Below are positions 1-10,583 of a DNA stretch of 64,000 nucleotides, one piece after another; position 1 is the stretch's first letter, and the number at the start of each line of letters is the position of its first letter. The notes beneath the pieces are model-generated. The model was not told where the DNA came from, ran no database searches, and saw nothing but the letters and a program-made list of their open reading frames with translations. The translations under genes and the position numbers were made by a program. Source of the stretch: Turnera subulata (Eukaryota; Streptophyta; Magnoliopsida; Malpighiales; Passifloraceae); contig JAKUCV010000920.1 in NCBI GenBank assembly GCA_028386065.3, positions 1 through 64,000 on the forward strand. Direction: 5' to 3'.

Positions 1-625
1 GTGTGGTTGGACCGTGGTTGGACCATGGTTGAACCAGGGTCGTTTTGGCTCATTAATTACCAGAATTATTGGGTCAAACTTAGTGCTTTGGGAGTGTTTT
101 ATGTCTGGTTGTGTTTTAGTGGAAGCATAATAATGAAAGTCATTATCATGGGGCCAAAGTGTTGGCCATTAACACTAATCAATCATGCTTATTGAGTGGT
201 GGTTTTGAGTGGCTAATTGATTAGATCATTAGCTGATTCTCTGCCCTTCACCACATTTTTGAAGCACCCAAAAACACTCCCTGAAGCTTCTCTTCTTTGT
301 GTGAAAGAAAGGAAGTACAAACACACCCATATACGCAAGCTTCCATTCTTGTTGCTAGCACATCAAGTGGAAGTGCCCGTTCTTGGATTCGTGTGACGTT
401 TCCGGGACGATCAAGGTTCGTGTGGATACCGTAGAGGAGGGGACGTTTTCATCCTGCTCTTGCTGGTTCTATACTCATAATTAGGTGAAAGATCCTAATC
501 TCCAAGTAAGTAAAATTTGTTATTTGGTTTTGTAGCCTCACATGTGGTTCTAGGGTAGTTTCCTATCTTTCTGCTGTATGATGAGCCTTTGTATGAGTGT
601 CATATAGCTCTTAGGAAACTTACAA
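1..625 (+). other. LTR-like sequence, mosaic 5' portion of the upstream LTR
   Basis: This stretch directly precedes sequence nearly identical to the 3' LTR at 4428-7418, but it does not match the corresponding part of that LTR. The match starts abruptly near 626 (equivalent to about 6031). It contains a possible splice donor (GTAAGT at 506) and a short tandem TGGTTGGACC-like motif at its left end. It may be the 5' half of a different LTR subfamily joined by recombination, or unrelated flank. No convincing coding sequence is seen. Confidence 0.4.
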
Positions 626-2037
626 ATATATACATATGTTATAATTCTAGAAAAATTATGGTAATTATTATTTTGGAAAAAGTATATTATTTTATGAAAA
701 TGTTTTGATTTAATAGTTTTGGAAATATATTTTTGTAACCTTATATGCATACGATGTATTTTCAGAAAAAAGGGATAATTATGGTAAAAGATGATAATAA
801 AGAATATGAACCGGGATGGGTTATTTCGCAGTTTTGGCATCATAGCACACCGATTATGTGCATTTATGTGTATATATTGTTTTGTTGTATAGGTTTGGAT
901 ATCGGGCAGCTTCCCGAAGAGCCGGCTTCGGACCGGTCATTGTTTCCAGAGTTGAGTAATCGGCCAAGGTGAGGATGGATTTCCTTCAATATGTGCCTAT
1001 ATTACTCGGTTATTGTGTTTGATGATTATTGTTCTATTGGTTGTTGCGTTTGCTGTGATTTGTTTCGGGATGTTAATCCCAATGTCATGATTTGTTTTTG
1101 GGATGTTTATCCCCGTGCGTTGAGTTTTGGATGTTTATCTTGAGTCTTTTTGGCACAACAGATAATGGGTTAAATAATAAATTGTGATAAGGATGTTGAT
1201 CCTCGGTTTTGGATGGGATGTCTATCCCGGTATTTTGGTTAGGGATGTTGATCCCTGTGATTTGATTTTGATGACGATAATATAATTGTCACGTGGTAAG
1301 TAGTGGACTCGATGGTTTAAGACTATTTTGTGGTGGCCTTGACCTGGGTTACTTGTGATAAACATGTCTATGCTTGGGATGTCTATCCCGCGATTATTTT
1401 TGGGATGTCTATCCCATGGGTTCGTATTCTTGGGATGTCGATCCCTTGGGTTCGTATTCTTGGGATGTCGATCCCTGGGTTCTCTGGATTTGGTCTGGCA
1501 CCCGGAATGTGTTGATAACCAGGTCTGACCTCTAGCTTATCCGTGACGGGGCCTGGAAAAGATAAAATTGGAAATTGGATTTTATTTGAGCCCTTTGATT
1601 TGTTTTATTTTTGGCGGTTTTTGCCTGTTTTTGACCTTGAGTAATTTTAGTGTTGCATATTGATTGTCTATCCTTCGTCGGTGAGCACTTCGGACTCACC
1701 CCTCACCTGCGGGCTTTCATCCCGTAGGATGGATTATTTGTGGTACAGGATTGGTGCATTCCAGACAGGCTGCAGCGTTATCCCTTGGACAGGGCTCGGA
1801 TCCATAGTTTGCATCAGTGTCGCATACAGTGTCTTGTGAGTTATTAAGTCTTCCGCTGTGCATTATTTTTACTATTGTTGGGCCATTGGGCCGGTTATGA
1901 CATTATTGATGTTTTCTTTTGTGCTGTTGAGCCCGGGTTTCTGTTGTATACACTGTATGCTGGGCTTGGTTTGATTGGGTCATCACAGTTCCGGCACGTG
2001 TTTACTGTGTACGGTAAATACGGGTCGGGGCATTTCA
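626..2037 (+). mobile_element. 3' portion of the 5' LTR of a Ty3/gypsy-like element
   Basis: This is closely similar to 6031-7418. In the last 163 bases the two copies differ at six positions by eye, so the element is not very recent. It ends in the same terminal block as the downstream LTR (TTTACTGTGTACGGTAAATACGGGTCGGGG then TTTCA, read in two parts) and is followed by a primer-binding-like site. It contains a palindrome array (1067-1475) and a double-hairpin block (1680-1728). It carries one more palindrome unit than the 3' LTR. Confidence 0.8.
1067..1475 (+). repeat. Array of about ten GGGATGTNNATCCC palindromes
   Basis: Perfect or near-perfect short palindromes with arms GGGAT/ATCCC and a GTNN centre recur at 1067-1080, 1100-1113, about 1130, 1192, 1214, 1243, 1377, 1403, 1431 and 1460. 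Centres vary (TTAA-, TCTA-, TCGA-type) while the arms are kept. The last units sit in a roughly 28-bp tandem unit containing GGTTCGTATTCTT. The reading frame is not conserved across units, so this is not a protein repeat. Confidence 0.85.
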
Positions 2038-2040
2038 TTT

Positions 2041-2052
2041 TGGTGGCGGAGG
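2041..2052 (+). other. Degenerate primer-binding-like site
   Basis: TGGTGGCGGAGG lies three bases after the LTR end, where plant gypsy elements usually carry TGGTATCAGAGC (complement of initiator tRNA-Met). Several positions differ, so it is either decayed or uses another tRNA. Confidence 0.4.
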
Positions 2053-2308
2053 GGGCGTTAGGTCTTGTTGGGCAGTCTTTGTGTGTTTGTTGTCCTTGTT
2101 TGCATAGTTCGCTCCATTTGTTTATTATTTTATATCATTTTAGTTAGTGCATTATGGATCCAGTCAAGGGACGCCAGCTGTCGCAGAACATACACATAAG
2201 AGGTAATGATGCCATAAATAAGCAAAAATATAAATATTATTAATATTACTAATATTATCATTACAAGCGTAAATATTACATTGAAATTTTATAAAAAGGA
2301 AAATACAT

Positions 2309-2992
2309 TCATCGCCTTGGAACGACGTTGACCCTGAAGCTGTTGGGGTCGTTGTTGATGTTGACTTGGATGCTGTCACTCCACAAGAACCACATGCCGC
2401 CCGTGTTGTTCTGGCCGGGAAGCTCGAACCGGTTTGCTTGAGGGAACCGGAGTGGGACGAGACCGTGATCGTCTTGAGGCTGCCACTGGGTCTCCGTGAG
2501 AAGAACCATGTTTCGCTTGTATTGGTTCTTCAGGTCCCTCAGAGTACGCGAGAACTCCTGGGAACGCCTAGCGACTCCTCTGCAGTTCCACACCAGTAGT
2601 CGGGCCTTTGGCCAAGTTACGGGCAGACGAGTTACTCTGGGCATGCTTTGGGCCGTGATCGGGAGCTGGTAGTAGGTACCTTGCTCCAGGGAATGGCAAG
2701 TGGACTCTAGGTTGAACTCCTGAAGTCTTTTGGAGATGAAGAACATGGTGGAGTTTGCCGAGCCGTAGTAGGAGGTCCTCAGAGTGCCATGGCCCTCCAG
2801 GAAGAACGTCTCTTCCATTGGAGTTACGAAGAACCTCGATGAGTAGAGTTCATCGACGAAGACTAGACGCGACATCCTGTCGAGCTCGTTCGCTAGTTCT
2901 TCTGGACGCTCGTTGACCATGCTGTAGGCCAGACGGTTCCTTCTGCCTAGATTGGCACCTTCGACGAAGAAGACGAATGAAGGAGCAGGCAT
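2309..2992 (-). CDS. Antisense ORF with endonuclease-like start, inside LTR element
   Basis: This 227-aa uninterrupted frame runs opposite to the element's own strand. Residues 135-139 are WNCRG and residues around 164-169 are LLTETQ. That spacing is typical of the first strands of the endonuclease/exonuclease/phosphatase fold in plant LINE ORF2. The frame stops soon after, so the catalytic core (later E, D and H residues) is missing and enzyme activity is unlikely. The first 130 residues, rich in F, E and R, match nothing I recognise. It may be a captured host or LINE fragment kept as an antisense ORF. The intact frame in an element with diverged LTRs hints at some selection or recent capture. 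Confidence 0.5.
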   Translation of the reverse strand: MPAPSFVFFVEGANLGRRNRLAYSMVNERPEELANELDRMSRLVFVDELYSSRFFVTPMEETFFLEGHGTLRTSYYGSANSTMFFISKRLQEFNLESTCHSLEQGTYYQLPITAQSMPRVTRLPVTWPKARLLVWNCRGVARRSQEFSRTLRDLKNQYKRNMVLLTETQWQPQDDHGLVPLRFPQANRFELPGQNNTGGMWFLWSDSIQVNINNDPNSFRVNVVPRR

Positions 2993-3864
2993 CGTGGTTT
3001 GGAAGCGTGGGTATTTTGTTTTTTTTCTGAGCGTTGTGGTTTTGTTTTTCTGAGCATTTGTTGCTTTAAGATGCTTTTGATGATTTACATCTCACCGCTC
3101 CGTTTTTTTTATACTCTTATGGGGAGCGTGATTATTGTTTTCGATTTTCAAGATTTTGCTTTTTGAAAATTTTGTCGTTGCTTTATTTATTGCTTTGTTA
3201 CTTTATACGTTTTTCGGACTACAAATGCCAAAATTTTTCAGCCTTTTTTCCATCTCGCGATTTTCTTTCGCCCTGGCTACTTTGTCCTTTCTTTTCATGA
3301 TTTTTCTATATTTTCCTGCATCTTTTATCACATGCATTCGTGACCGTTGAGGCTAGACTGATGGGACCATACTTCGAGTAGAGCGCATGTGCGACAAGCT
3401 TACACCTGTTCGGACATTGTGGAGGGATACGAGACTTGACAGACGCTTTTGGCTCATGCGAAATTTGTGAACAAGTGGATATCGTTTCTTTCGAGGGGCA
3501 CAGGACGCTCTCGTGATCGTCACCGTGCGAGTTAACGGATGTTTTTCCACGAGGGAAACCGACGTCACCGTTAGCTCCGTATGTCACGTTTCTTGGGTTC
3601 GAGGATGTTTACGTCCGATACGAGCACCGATCATGAAAACGTGTTTTGTTTTAGCTTCTTTATATTTTGGTTTTGTTAAACGAGATTTAATTTTTAATTT
3701 ATTTATATTTGATTTTATATTCTTATTATTGATTTTTGTTTTGCTTTGGGATGTTTTTAACTTCCTGTTAGCATGAGTTTTCATAATTTAGTAAGAGTTT
3801 TGATTTTAAAAGGAAACTTATTTTATTTATTTTATAACGATTTTACAACAGGAGAAGAAGTACT

Positions 3865-4101
3865 CTATTGAGTTACTTGCTTCTCTAGATCTTTTACAAG
3901 CTTCTGGATGTTTTTCACGTGTGGGAAGAGTTCCGCGCACGCCAGTTCGATCTGCATCACCGCTGAGCTGATCTTCTTCAGTGAGACGTTCAGCTGCACC
4001 AGCGTCTGCTGCGGAGTGCTGCTTTCGGCAGTTGCCTTGCCCTTCTTATCCTCAGCTTCTTTATGAGCACGCTTCTTTCGCCGTTTGCTGGAGACGACCA
4101 T
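3865..4101 (-). CDS. Antisense ORF, basic and coiled-coil-like, inside LTR element
   Basis: A 78-aa frame from its first ATG. The same frame stays open upstream to about 4260 without an ATG and there encodes a Ser/Glu-rich stretch with a basic patch (PPKKRFKTN). The ATG-started part begins with a basic cluster (SKRRKKRAHKE) resembling a nuclear localisation signal, then a leucine/isoleucine heptad-like region ending LVKDLEKQVTQ. It lies upstream, on the antisense strand, of the endonuclease-like ORF, so both could come from one spliced antisense transcript. No family is recognised. Confidence 0.4.
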   Translation of the reverse strand: MVVSSKRRKKRAHKEAEDKKGKATAESSTPQQTLVQLNVSLKKISSAVMQIELACAELFPHVKNIQKLVKDLEKQVTQ

Positions 4102-4414
4102 GTGTTCCTTCAGGCCGATGATGTTGGTTTTGAACCGCTTCTTGGGAGGTTCTTCATCGGAGCTTGTCGGGAAAGCAGTGCCGCCGATGTAGCTGTTGTT
4201 CTCGGAGTCTGAGGTCGTTCGAGATCGAAGTGGAGAGTCCGTGGCTGAGAGTGAGTGTCTCAGTTATGAGGTTTGGTTCTTATAGAGGACGAGATGTCGC
4301 TTAAGGGTATAAGCGGTATCTTGGGTTGAGTTTGGACACCTGGTGGAGTATACCAGAAGCTTATCGTGGTAGGACCCACGGATAAGACGGAATTTCGGGG
4401 ACGAAATTCTTTTT

Positions 4415-4427
4415 AAGGTGGGTAGAC
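4415..4427 (+). other. Polypurine tract of gypsy-like element
   Basis: AAGGTGGGTAGAC lies directly before TGTAACAGCCC. It follows GGGGACGAAATTCTTTTT, a context typical of the 3' internal end of plant Tekay/Del elements, and it fixes the element's orientation as plus. Confidence 0.7.
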
Positions 4428-7418
4428 TGTAACAGCCCGGGTAAAAATTTTGAATTTTTACCGGACTGTAAAAGTCTTTCTGCAGTGATTTACCGGAAGA
4501 ATTAATCTTGGGTAATTAATTCAAGGTAAATCGGGCATCATTTTTTGTAACCGAGAGTTTTGCCGCGCTCGAGATTTTTCCGTGGATTTGTTTTGGGCCT
4601 AAGTTGGTATTTTCCCGGGTCCTGGAATCCTCAGGAAAATCATACCGGAAAATAACTAAGGGGGTATCAGTTATTTTCTGGTCCGGACCGGACCCGCTTC
4701 ATAATGCAGACAAGCTGCATTATTGAAGCTTCACATGTTAAATAGTAAAAAAACAGTTTAAAAGCAGGAATCGGGAGAGGAAGAAAGGAAGAAGAGAAGA
4801 AGAGGAGAAGAAAAAGAAAAAAAGAGAGAAAAGAAAGAAGAGAAAAAAAAAAGTGAGGAGAAGAAAAAAAAGAGAAGGAGAGAAAAAAAAAAGAAGAAAA
4901 AAAAAAGGAAAAACAAAGAAGAGGAAGAAAGAAAAAAAATTGAAACAGAAAAAAAAATAAGAAAGAAAATGAAAGAAAAATAGAAAGGAAAAAAAGAAAG
5001 AAAATAGAAAAAAATGAAAAGAAAAAAAAAAGGGAAAACCTGGAGTGAACAGTCGTCACCCCAGAGCCTCCCCCTGCCACTGTATACACCGAAGAGTTCC
5101 ACGCCGCCGTTCGCGACACCACCCTTGCCATCGTCTTCCTCGCAGCGTCGCCGACCTGACGCAACCTTCGCCGCCTGAATCCGCCGCCAGCAGCGAAGGA
5201 CCCGTCGACCCGCCTCCTCTTAGCCCGTCACCGCTGCACCTTCTTCGCCGTCGTCAGCCGCAGCAAGCCACGCCGACAGGAGCTGCCTCCTTCGTCGCGC
5301 CTCCCCTCGCGCGCCGCTGTCGCTGCCATGTCTCGCCTTGCACCGCCGCCGCTCCGTGCCGCTGCAGCCCGCGAGGTAAGCTTGGGTGTTGGTGACCCGA
5401 TTGTACAACGGGTCCAGGTCGACCCGGATGAGTTGACCGCGGATCTGGGCTTGACGCCTTGGACCGGGCTGACTCTCTTGGATTGTTGACTTGGGCTGGG
5501 TTGCTGGGCCTGCTTCGTGGGCCTTTCCTTGGGCTGGCCTGTGGAGTAGGTTGGGTTGGCACTGTTCAGCCCAGTCCGATTTTATTTTTTTAAAAAAACA
5601 TATATATATTTATTTATATTCTGGTATTTAATTTTGAGGAAAAAAATATATGTTTACTTTGAGAAAATTATGTTCAATTTAATTCTGGTATTTTGAGGAT
5701 AATATAAATATATATACATGGATAAATAATTAAGTTATGTTTTGGAGAAAAACTAATATTATTTGGAAAAATATATAAATATCATGAAAATAAATTCTGG
5801 AAATTTAATATATGTATTATTTTCTCTAGAAAATTATGGTTGTGGAATATATATATATAGGTACTTTGGAAATTAAAGGTAATTATATTTTATGTTGGAA
5901 AATATTATTATGTATATTTAGAAAAAGATAAATACTATATATACTTTCTGGAAATGGAGTTTTCTAAAAATAATAATACTTGGAAATTATATTTTAGAAA
6001 GTATAATAATTTTTATGGAAATATTATGAAAAATATATACATATGTTATAATTCTAGAAAAATTATGGTAATTATTATTTTGGAAAAAGTATATTATTTT
6101 ATGAAAATTTTTTGATTTAATAGTTTTGGAAATATATTTTTGTAACCTTATATGCATACGATATATTTTCAGAAAAAAGGGATAATTATGGTAAAAGATG
6201 ATAATAAAGAATATGAACCGGGATGGGTTATTTCGCAGTTTTGGCATCATAGCACACCGATTATGTGCATTTATGTGTATATATTGTTTTGTTGTATAGG
6301 TTCGGATATCGGGCAGTTTCCCGAAGAGCCGGCTTCGGACCGGTCATTGTTTCCAGAGTTGAGTAATCGGCCAAGGTGAGGATGGATTTCCTTCAATATG
6401 TGCCTATATTACTCGGTTATTGTGTTTGATGATTATTGTTCTATTGGTTGTTGCGTTTGCTGTGATTTGTTTCGGGATGTTAATCCCAATGTCATGATTT
6501 GTTTTTGGGATGTTTATCCCCGTACGTTGAGTTTTGGATGTTTATCTTGAGTCTTTTTGGTACAACAGATAATGGGTTAAATAATAAATTGTGATAAGGA
6601 TGTTGATCCTCGGTTTTGGATAGGATGTCTATCCCGGTATTTTGGTTAGGGATGTTGATCCCTGTGATTTGATTTTGATGACGATAATATAATTGTCACG
6701 TGGTAAGTAGTGGTATGACTCGATGGTTTAAGACTATTTTGTGGTGGCCTTGACCTGGGTTACTTGTGATAAGCATGTCTATGCTTGGGATGTCTATCCC
6801 GTGATTATTTTTGGGATGTCTATCCCTTTGGTTCGTATTTTTGGGATGTCGATCCCTGGGTTCTCTGGATTTGGTCTGGCACCCGGAATGTGTTGATAAC
6901 CAGGTCTGACCTCTAGCTTATCCGTGACGGGGCCCGGAAAAGATAAAATTAGAAATTGGATTTTATTTGAGTCCTTTGATTTGTTTTATTTTTGGCGGTT
7001 TTTGCCTGTTTTTGACCTTGAGTAATTTTAGTGTTGCATATTGATTGTCTATCCTTCGTCGGTGAGCACTTCGGACTCACCCCTCACCTGCGGGCTTTCA
7101 TCCTGTAGGATGGATTATTTGTGGTACAGGATTGGTGCATTCCAGACAGGCTGCGGCGTTATCTGTTGGACAGGGCTCGGATCCATAGTTTGCATCAGTG
7201 TCGCATACAGTGTCTTGTGAGTTATTAAGTCTTCCGCTGTACATTATTTTTACTATTGTTGGGCCATTGGGCCAGTTATGACATTATTGATGTTTTCTTT
7301 TGGGCTGTTGAGCCCAGGTTTCTGTTGTATACACTGTATGCTGGGCTTGGTTTGATTGGGTCGTCACAATTCCGGCACGTGTTTACTGTGTACGGTAAAT
7401 ACGGGTCGGGGCGTTTCA
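4428..7418 (+). mobile_element. 3' LTR (2991 bp) of a Ty3/gypsy-like element
   Basis: It begins TGTAACAGCCCGGG and ends GGGGCGTTTCA (TG...CA). A terminal hairpin lies at 4437-4464. The first half contains a purine-rich stretch (4760-5035), a GC-rich proline/alanine-coding-like segment (5045-5375) and a splice donor (GAG/GTAAGC at 5376). After 5570 it is AT-rich up to 6031, and then matches the 5' LTR. The palindrome array is at 6472-6860 and the double-hairpin block at 7061-7109. It is homologous over much of its length to the solo LTR at 52,907-55,634. A T-run follows the end, so no target duplication can be assigned with confidence. Confidence 0.85.
6472..6860 (+). repeat. GGGATGTNNATCCC palindrome array in the 3' LTR
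   Basis: Same array as at 1067-1475, with one fewer copy of the 28-bp end unit. The copy number therefore changed after the two LTRs were last identical, or was altered by recombination. Confidence 0.85.
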
Positions 7419-7655
7419 TTTTTTTCCAGAATCTACATGTTTTAACACATATTTCTGACCTCTTTTATAGCCTGAGCTTAGACAGCCACGTGTCAGTATT
7501 TCAAATGTGGACCCTTTCACTTATCTCCGAAAAGATCCTGAAGATTTTTTCGGTTTCACAAAACTCCAAAGTTGCTTTTGGAAAAGTTTGCTCAATAATT
7601 CTGATTTTTTCCGACATGAGTGGCAGATATAAGCCTAATATTGGCACATATATTG

Positions 7656-7923
7656 CAGCCTGAAGCTAGCAATTTAAGTTATTAAACTTACCATATCCAG
7701 CCAGAAGCTGAAATGCTCTAGCCCGAAGCTAGCAATTTTAAGTGTTTAAATACACAAGTTTATACAGCCTGAAGCAGAGACCAACCAGAAGTTGGCTGAT
7801 AGATATGTAATTTATAGCTAGTATGCACCAGCCAGAAGCTAGTAAATAATTTTTCTAAGTTATCCAGCCTGAAGCTGGCACATAAATAGCAGCCTGAAGC
7901 TGGCACCAACTTGAAGTTGGTGC
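7656..7923 (+). repeat. Array of CCAGCCTGAAGCTGG-type palindromes in copia element
   Basis: About nine short inverted repeats of the form CCAGC-CTGAA-GCTGG recur. Variants keep symmetry, for example CCAACcagaaGTTGG and CCAACttgaaGTTGG, where both arms changed together. The array lies just before the integrase-like WHDRLGHPGS sequence, in the gag-pol linker region. Confidence 0.75.
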
Positions 7924-10231
7924 ATGGACTTATTGTTTGGCATGACCGGTTGGGCCATCCCGGGTCAATAATGATGCACGAAATTTATTGGATCATTCAT
8001 TGAAAAAACCAGAAGTTTTACAATCAATGAATTTCCATGTGTTTGTTTGCTGTGAAATTAATTGTACAGCCTTCCTAAGATGAGATTGGCCTAGAATCAC
8101 CAGCAAGTTTGGGAATAATACAAGGACATGAACGGGGACTAATAAATCCGCCGTGTTGACCATCTAGGTAATTTTCACGATGCATCGACTAGGTGGTCCA
8201 TTGTGTGATGCAAGTTGGCATTGTGCGCACTTATTTAATAATTTGGCCACTTGCGGGTACATATCCCTACTTATGTTATTAGACTATATTTCTAGATAAT
8301 GCTGTTATATTTCTTCAATGGGTAACGTATATCATTGGAAATAAACCCATACAGATCTGGGGGAACATTGACAATTGATGAAATATAACTATTTGAGAAA
8401 ATAGTACTTTACACGCAGCAGCACTTGTGTGCATTAAGCCAACAAGTTATCATAAGGTCTCTCCATTTAATTAGTTATTGGTCACAAAATATCTCCCATC
8501 TTCGGACCATTGATTATGTACCAAATGCTCCACCACAGCATAGTAAAGTTGGTCCTTAAAGAAGATTGGGAATAAATGTTGGGTATGAATCTCCATCAAT
8601 TACAACGTTATTGAAACTATTAACTAAAGTATTGGAGGTTCATTTATAGCAAGATTTGCTTATTGTTAGTTCGATATGTGTGTATACCCAACATCAGGGG
8701 GAGAAAATGAGCAGTTGGATCAAGATATTATTGAAATATAATATCAATATATAGTTGTTGATCCTCAGACAAATTAGTGTGAACCTGAAGTTCAAAAGAT
8801 GATTCATTTGTAGGAAAATTGATATGAAATTGCCAGATACATAAAGTGACCGAATCTTATATACCAGCTGCAAATGCTCCTGTTCAAATTAATGTTCCAG
8901 AAGAACAAGTATAGTATGCAAATGAATCTAAAGTACGCAAGAAGCGTAGAAAATACTCGGTTCCAAAAGAAAACAAAATTCTCGATAGAGAGAAAGGAGC
9001 AAAAGAGATAAGAAGGCCCTAGTTAGAAAAGAAGGCCTCCAGTAGAGGTTCATATTAAATGTCCTCCAGAAGAGGTTTACTGACACAATTGATAAAGTTC
9101 CAGAAGTAACTCAGGTATCTAAAATAAATAAGCATGATGAGATCTCAATTACAGTGTCAGGAATAAGATGGAACCGACGTGAAAATAACCGTCGACGGAA
9201 TACTTGTTTTATTTATAATATAGCGCTAAATAAAAATGAGGATCATGAACCTACATTGGCGAATGTAGGCGCTGTATGATTGGCCAAAGTAGAGAAATAT
9301 GTTTAAGGCTGTGTTAGACTCGCTTGAAGCGAGAAATTTCCGGACCTGTAGTCCGTACACAAGATGGTGTAAAATTCAATGGGTCATAAAATGGGTATTT
9401 GTGCGGAAACGAATATGAGAGATAAAGCACAGTTTTGTTGCACAAGGTTTTACCCGAACAACCTGGTAATTAATTATGAGGAGATATACTCCCCTGTGGT
9501 GGATGCAATTACTTTTGATAAGTCTGGCAGTATATGAAAAGTATTAGAAATCCATCTAATGAATGCTATTACAGCCTATTATTATGGATCCATAAGTCAT
9601 GATATATACATGAAGATCCTTGAAGGATCCAAGTTGCCTGAAGCAACTAATTTTCGGAAAATTACAAAATAGAACTGAATTGATCTTTACATAATTTAAA
9701 TCATTTTGAGTATGGATGAACTTATTTATGATTGGAACTCCCGAAGAAGCTTCCAAATAGGCATGCTATTAGATTGATCCTGGAGCACCCTGTTGAAATG
9801 CAATATGTATTGCTAAGAAAATAAAGCCTGAAGCTTTTGACTTAAGCCTATTGGCAAGATATGAATTTGCTCTTATCTTCGGGGTATAAAAGATGTGGTG
9901 TCATATTAATCCTGTAAGCCCGAAGAAAGAAGGTTGGTTCTTGCAGATGCCGATCCCCCACTTGATCCACAAAAGGCACAGCCGGACATCTGCCACAACT
10001 TTACACATGAAATTGTTGCATCATTGTGACTACAAAAAGCAAGAGGGCAAGACAGACGCTCCAACAACAAATTATGAAGATAAAGCTACCCACATTGTCC
10101 AGTTGGAGTAATGATGTATCAAAAGTAATCAGACAAGGCACACATCACCAGAAGTTGACAAGATGATAATTGGCATGCAAAGACATCAAGAAATCAAGAG
10201 AAGCCAAAATGAGGGGGAGTAGAAAACGCAT

Positions 10232-10400
10232 TGCACTCTTTTTTCTTTCACCAAGTTTTTATCCCACAGGGTTTTTCTTGGTAAGGTTTTTAATGAGGCA
10301 GTTCTCCTTTAGCGTATTCTACCTAATGTACAATGACATCCAAGGCGGAGTTTTATAAAATAAATATGTGGATGTCATTAACCCTTACTTAACCTGGTTT

Positions 10401-10444
<44 letters not shown>

Positions 10445-10560
10445 TATGAATAAAAGGAGTTGGGCGGTGAACCGAGCTCATTCTCTTCCTCCTATTTTCT
10501 CTCCTTCTTCATCTTCCTTCTTCATTAATTTCTTCTCCATTTAACTATTAATTTACAACA
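10232..10560 (+). mobile_element. Copia 3' LTR (about 329 bp)
   Basis: It starts TGCACTCTTTT after the GGGGGAGTAG purine tract and ends ACAACA. It carries the inverted motif CCACAGGGTTTTTCTTGG typical of copia LTR starts. A (TA)n run lies at 10,403-10,441, at the place of the usual TATA box. Confidence 0.6.
10403..10441 (+). repeat. (TA)n microsatellite
   Basis: About nineteen TA dinucleotides in the copia LTR, probably an expanded TATA region. Confidence 0.9.
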
Positions 10561-10583
10561 GACGAACCTTTATTGTTTTTTTT

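Larger units (their letters stand above)
2038..4427 (+). mobile_element. Internal region of a non-autonomous gypsy-like element
   Basis: The 2.4 kb between the two LTRs contains no gag, protease, reverse transcriptase or integrase that can be recognised. Instead it holds two open frames on the antisense strand (2309-2992 and 3865-4101) separated by T-rich sequence. Only the end next to the 3' LTR (AATTTCGGGGACGAAATTCT followed by a purine tract) looks like a plant Tekay/Del chromovirus. This fits a LARD-like derivative mobilised in trans; the parent family is inferred only from that end. Confidence 0.7.
7419..10560 (+). mobile_element. Decayed Ty1/copia element, internal part and 3' LTR
   Basis: Pol fragments are visible in several frames, full of stops and frameshifts. 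A gag-pre-integrase/integrase start reads WHDRLGHPGSIMM near 7938-7980. Degenerate integrase core follows to about 8260. A reverse transcriptase fragment (WVFV near 9385; YSPVVDAITF near 9490) and RNase H remnants (9893-10,110) come next. A GGGGGAG polypurine tract (10,212) and an LTR ending ACAACA at 10,560 close it. The 5' part is missing because the gypsy-like element sits in it and continues off the window. No part can code for a working protein. Confidence 0.85.

Noticed and set aside
4667..5164. Long minus-strand frames rich in F and S
   Set aside because: They arise from the purine-rich A/G tract of the LTR (4760-5035); low complexity, not a gene.
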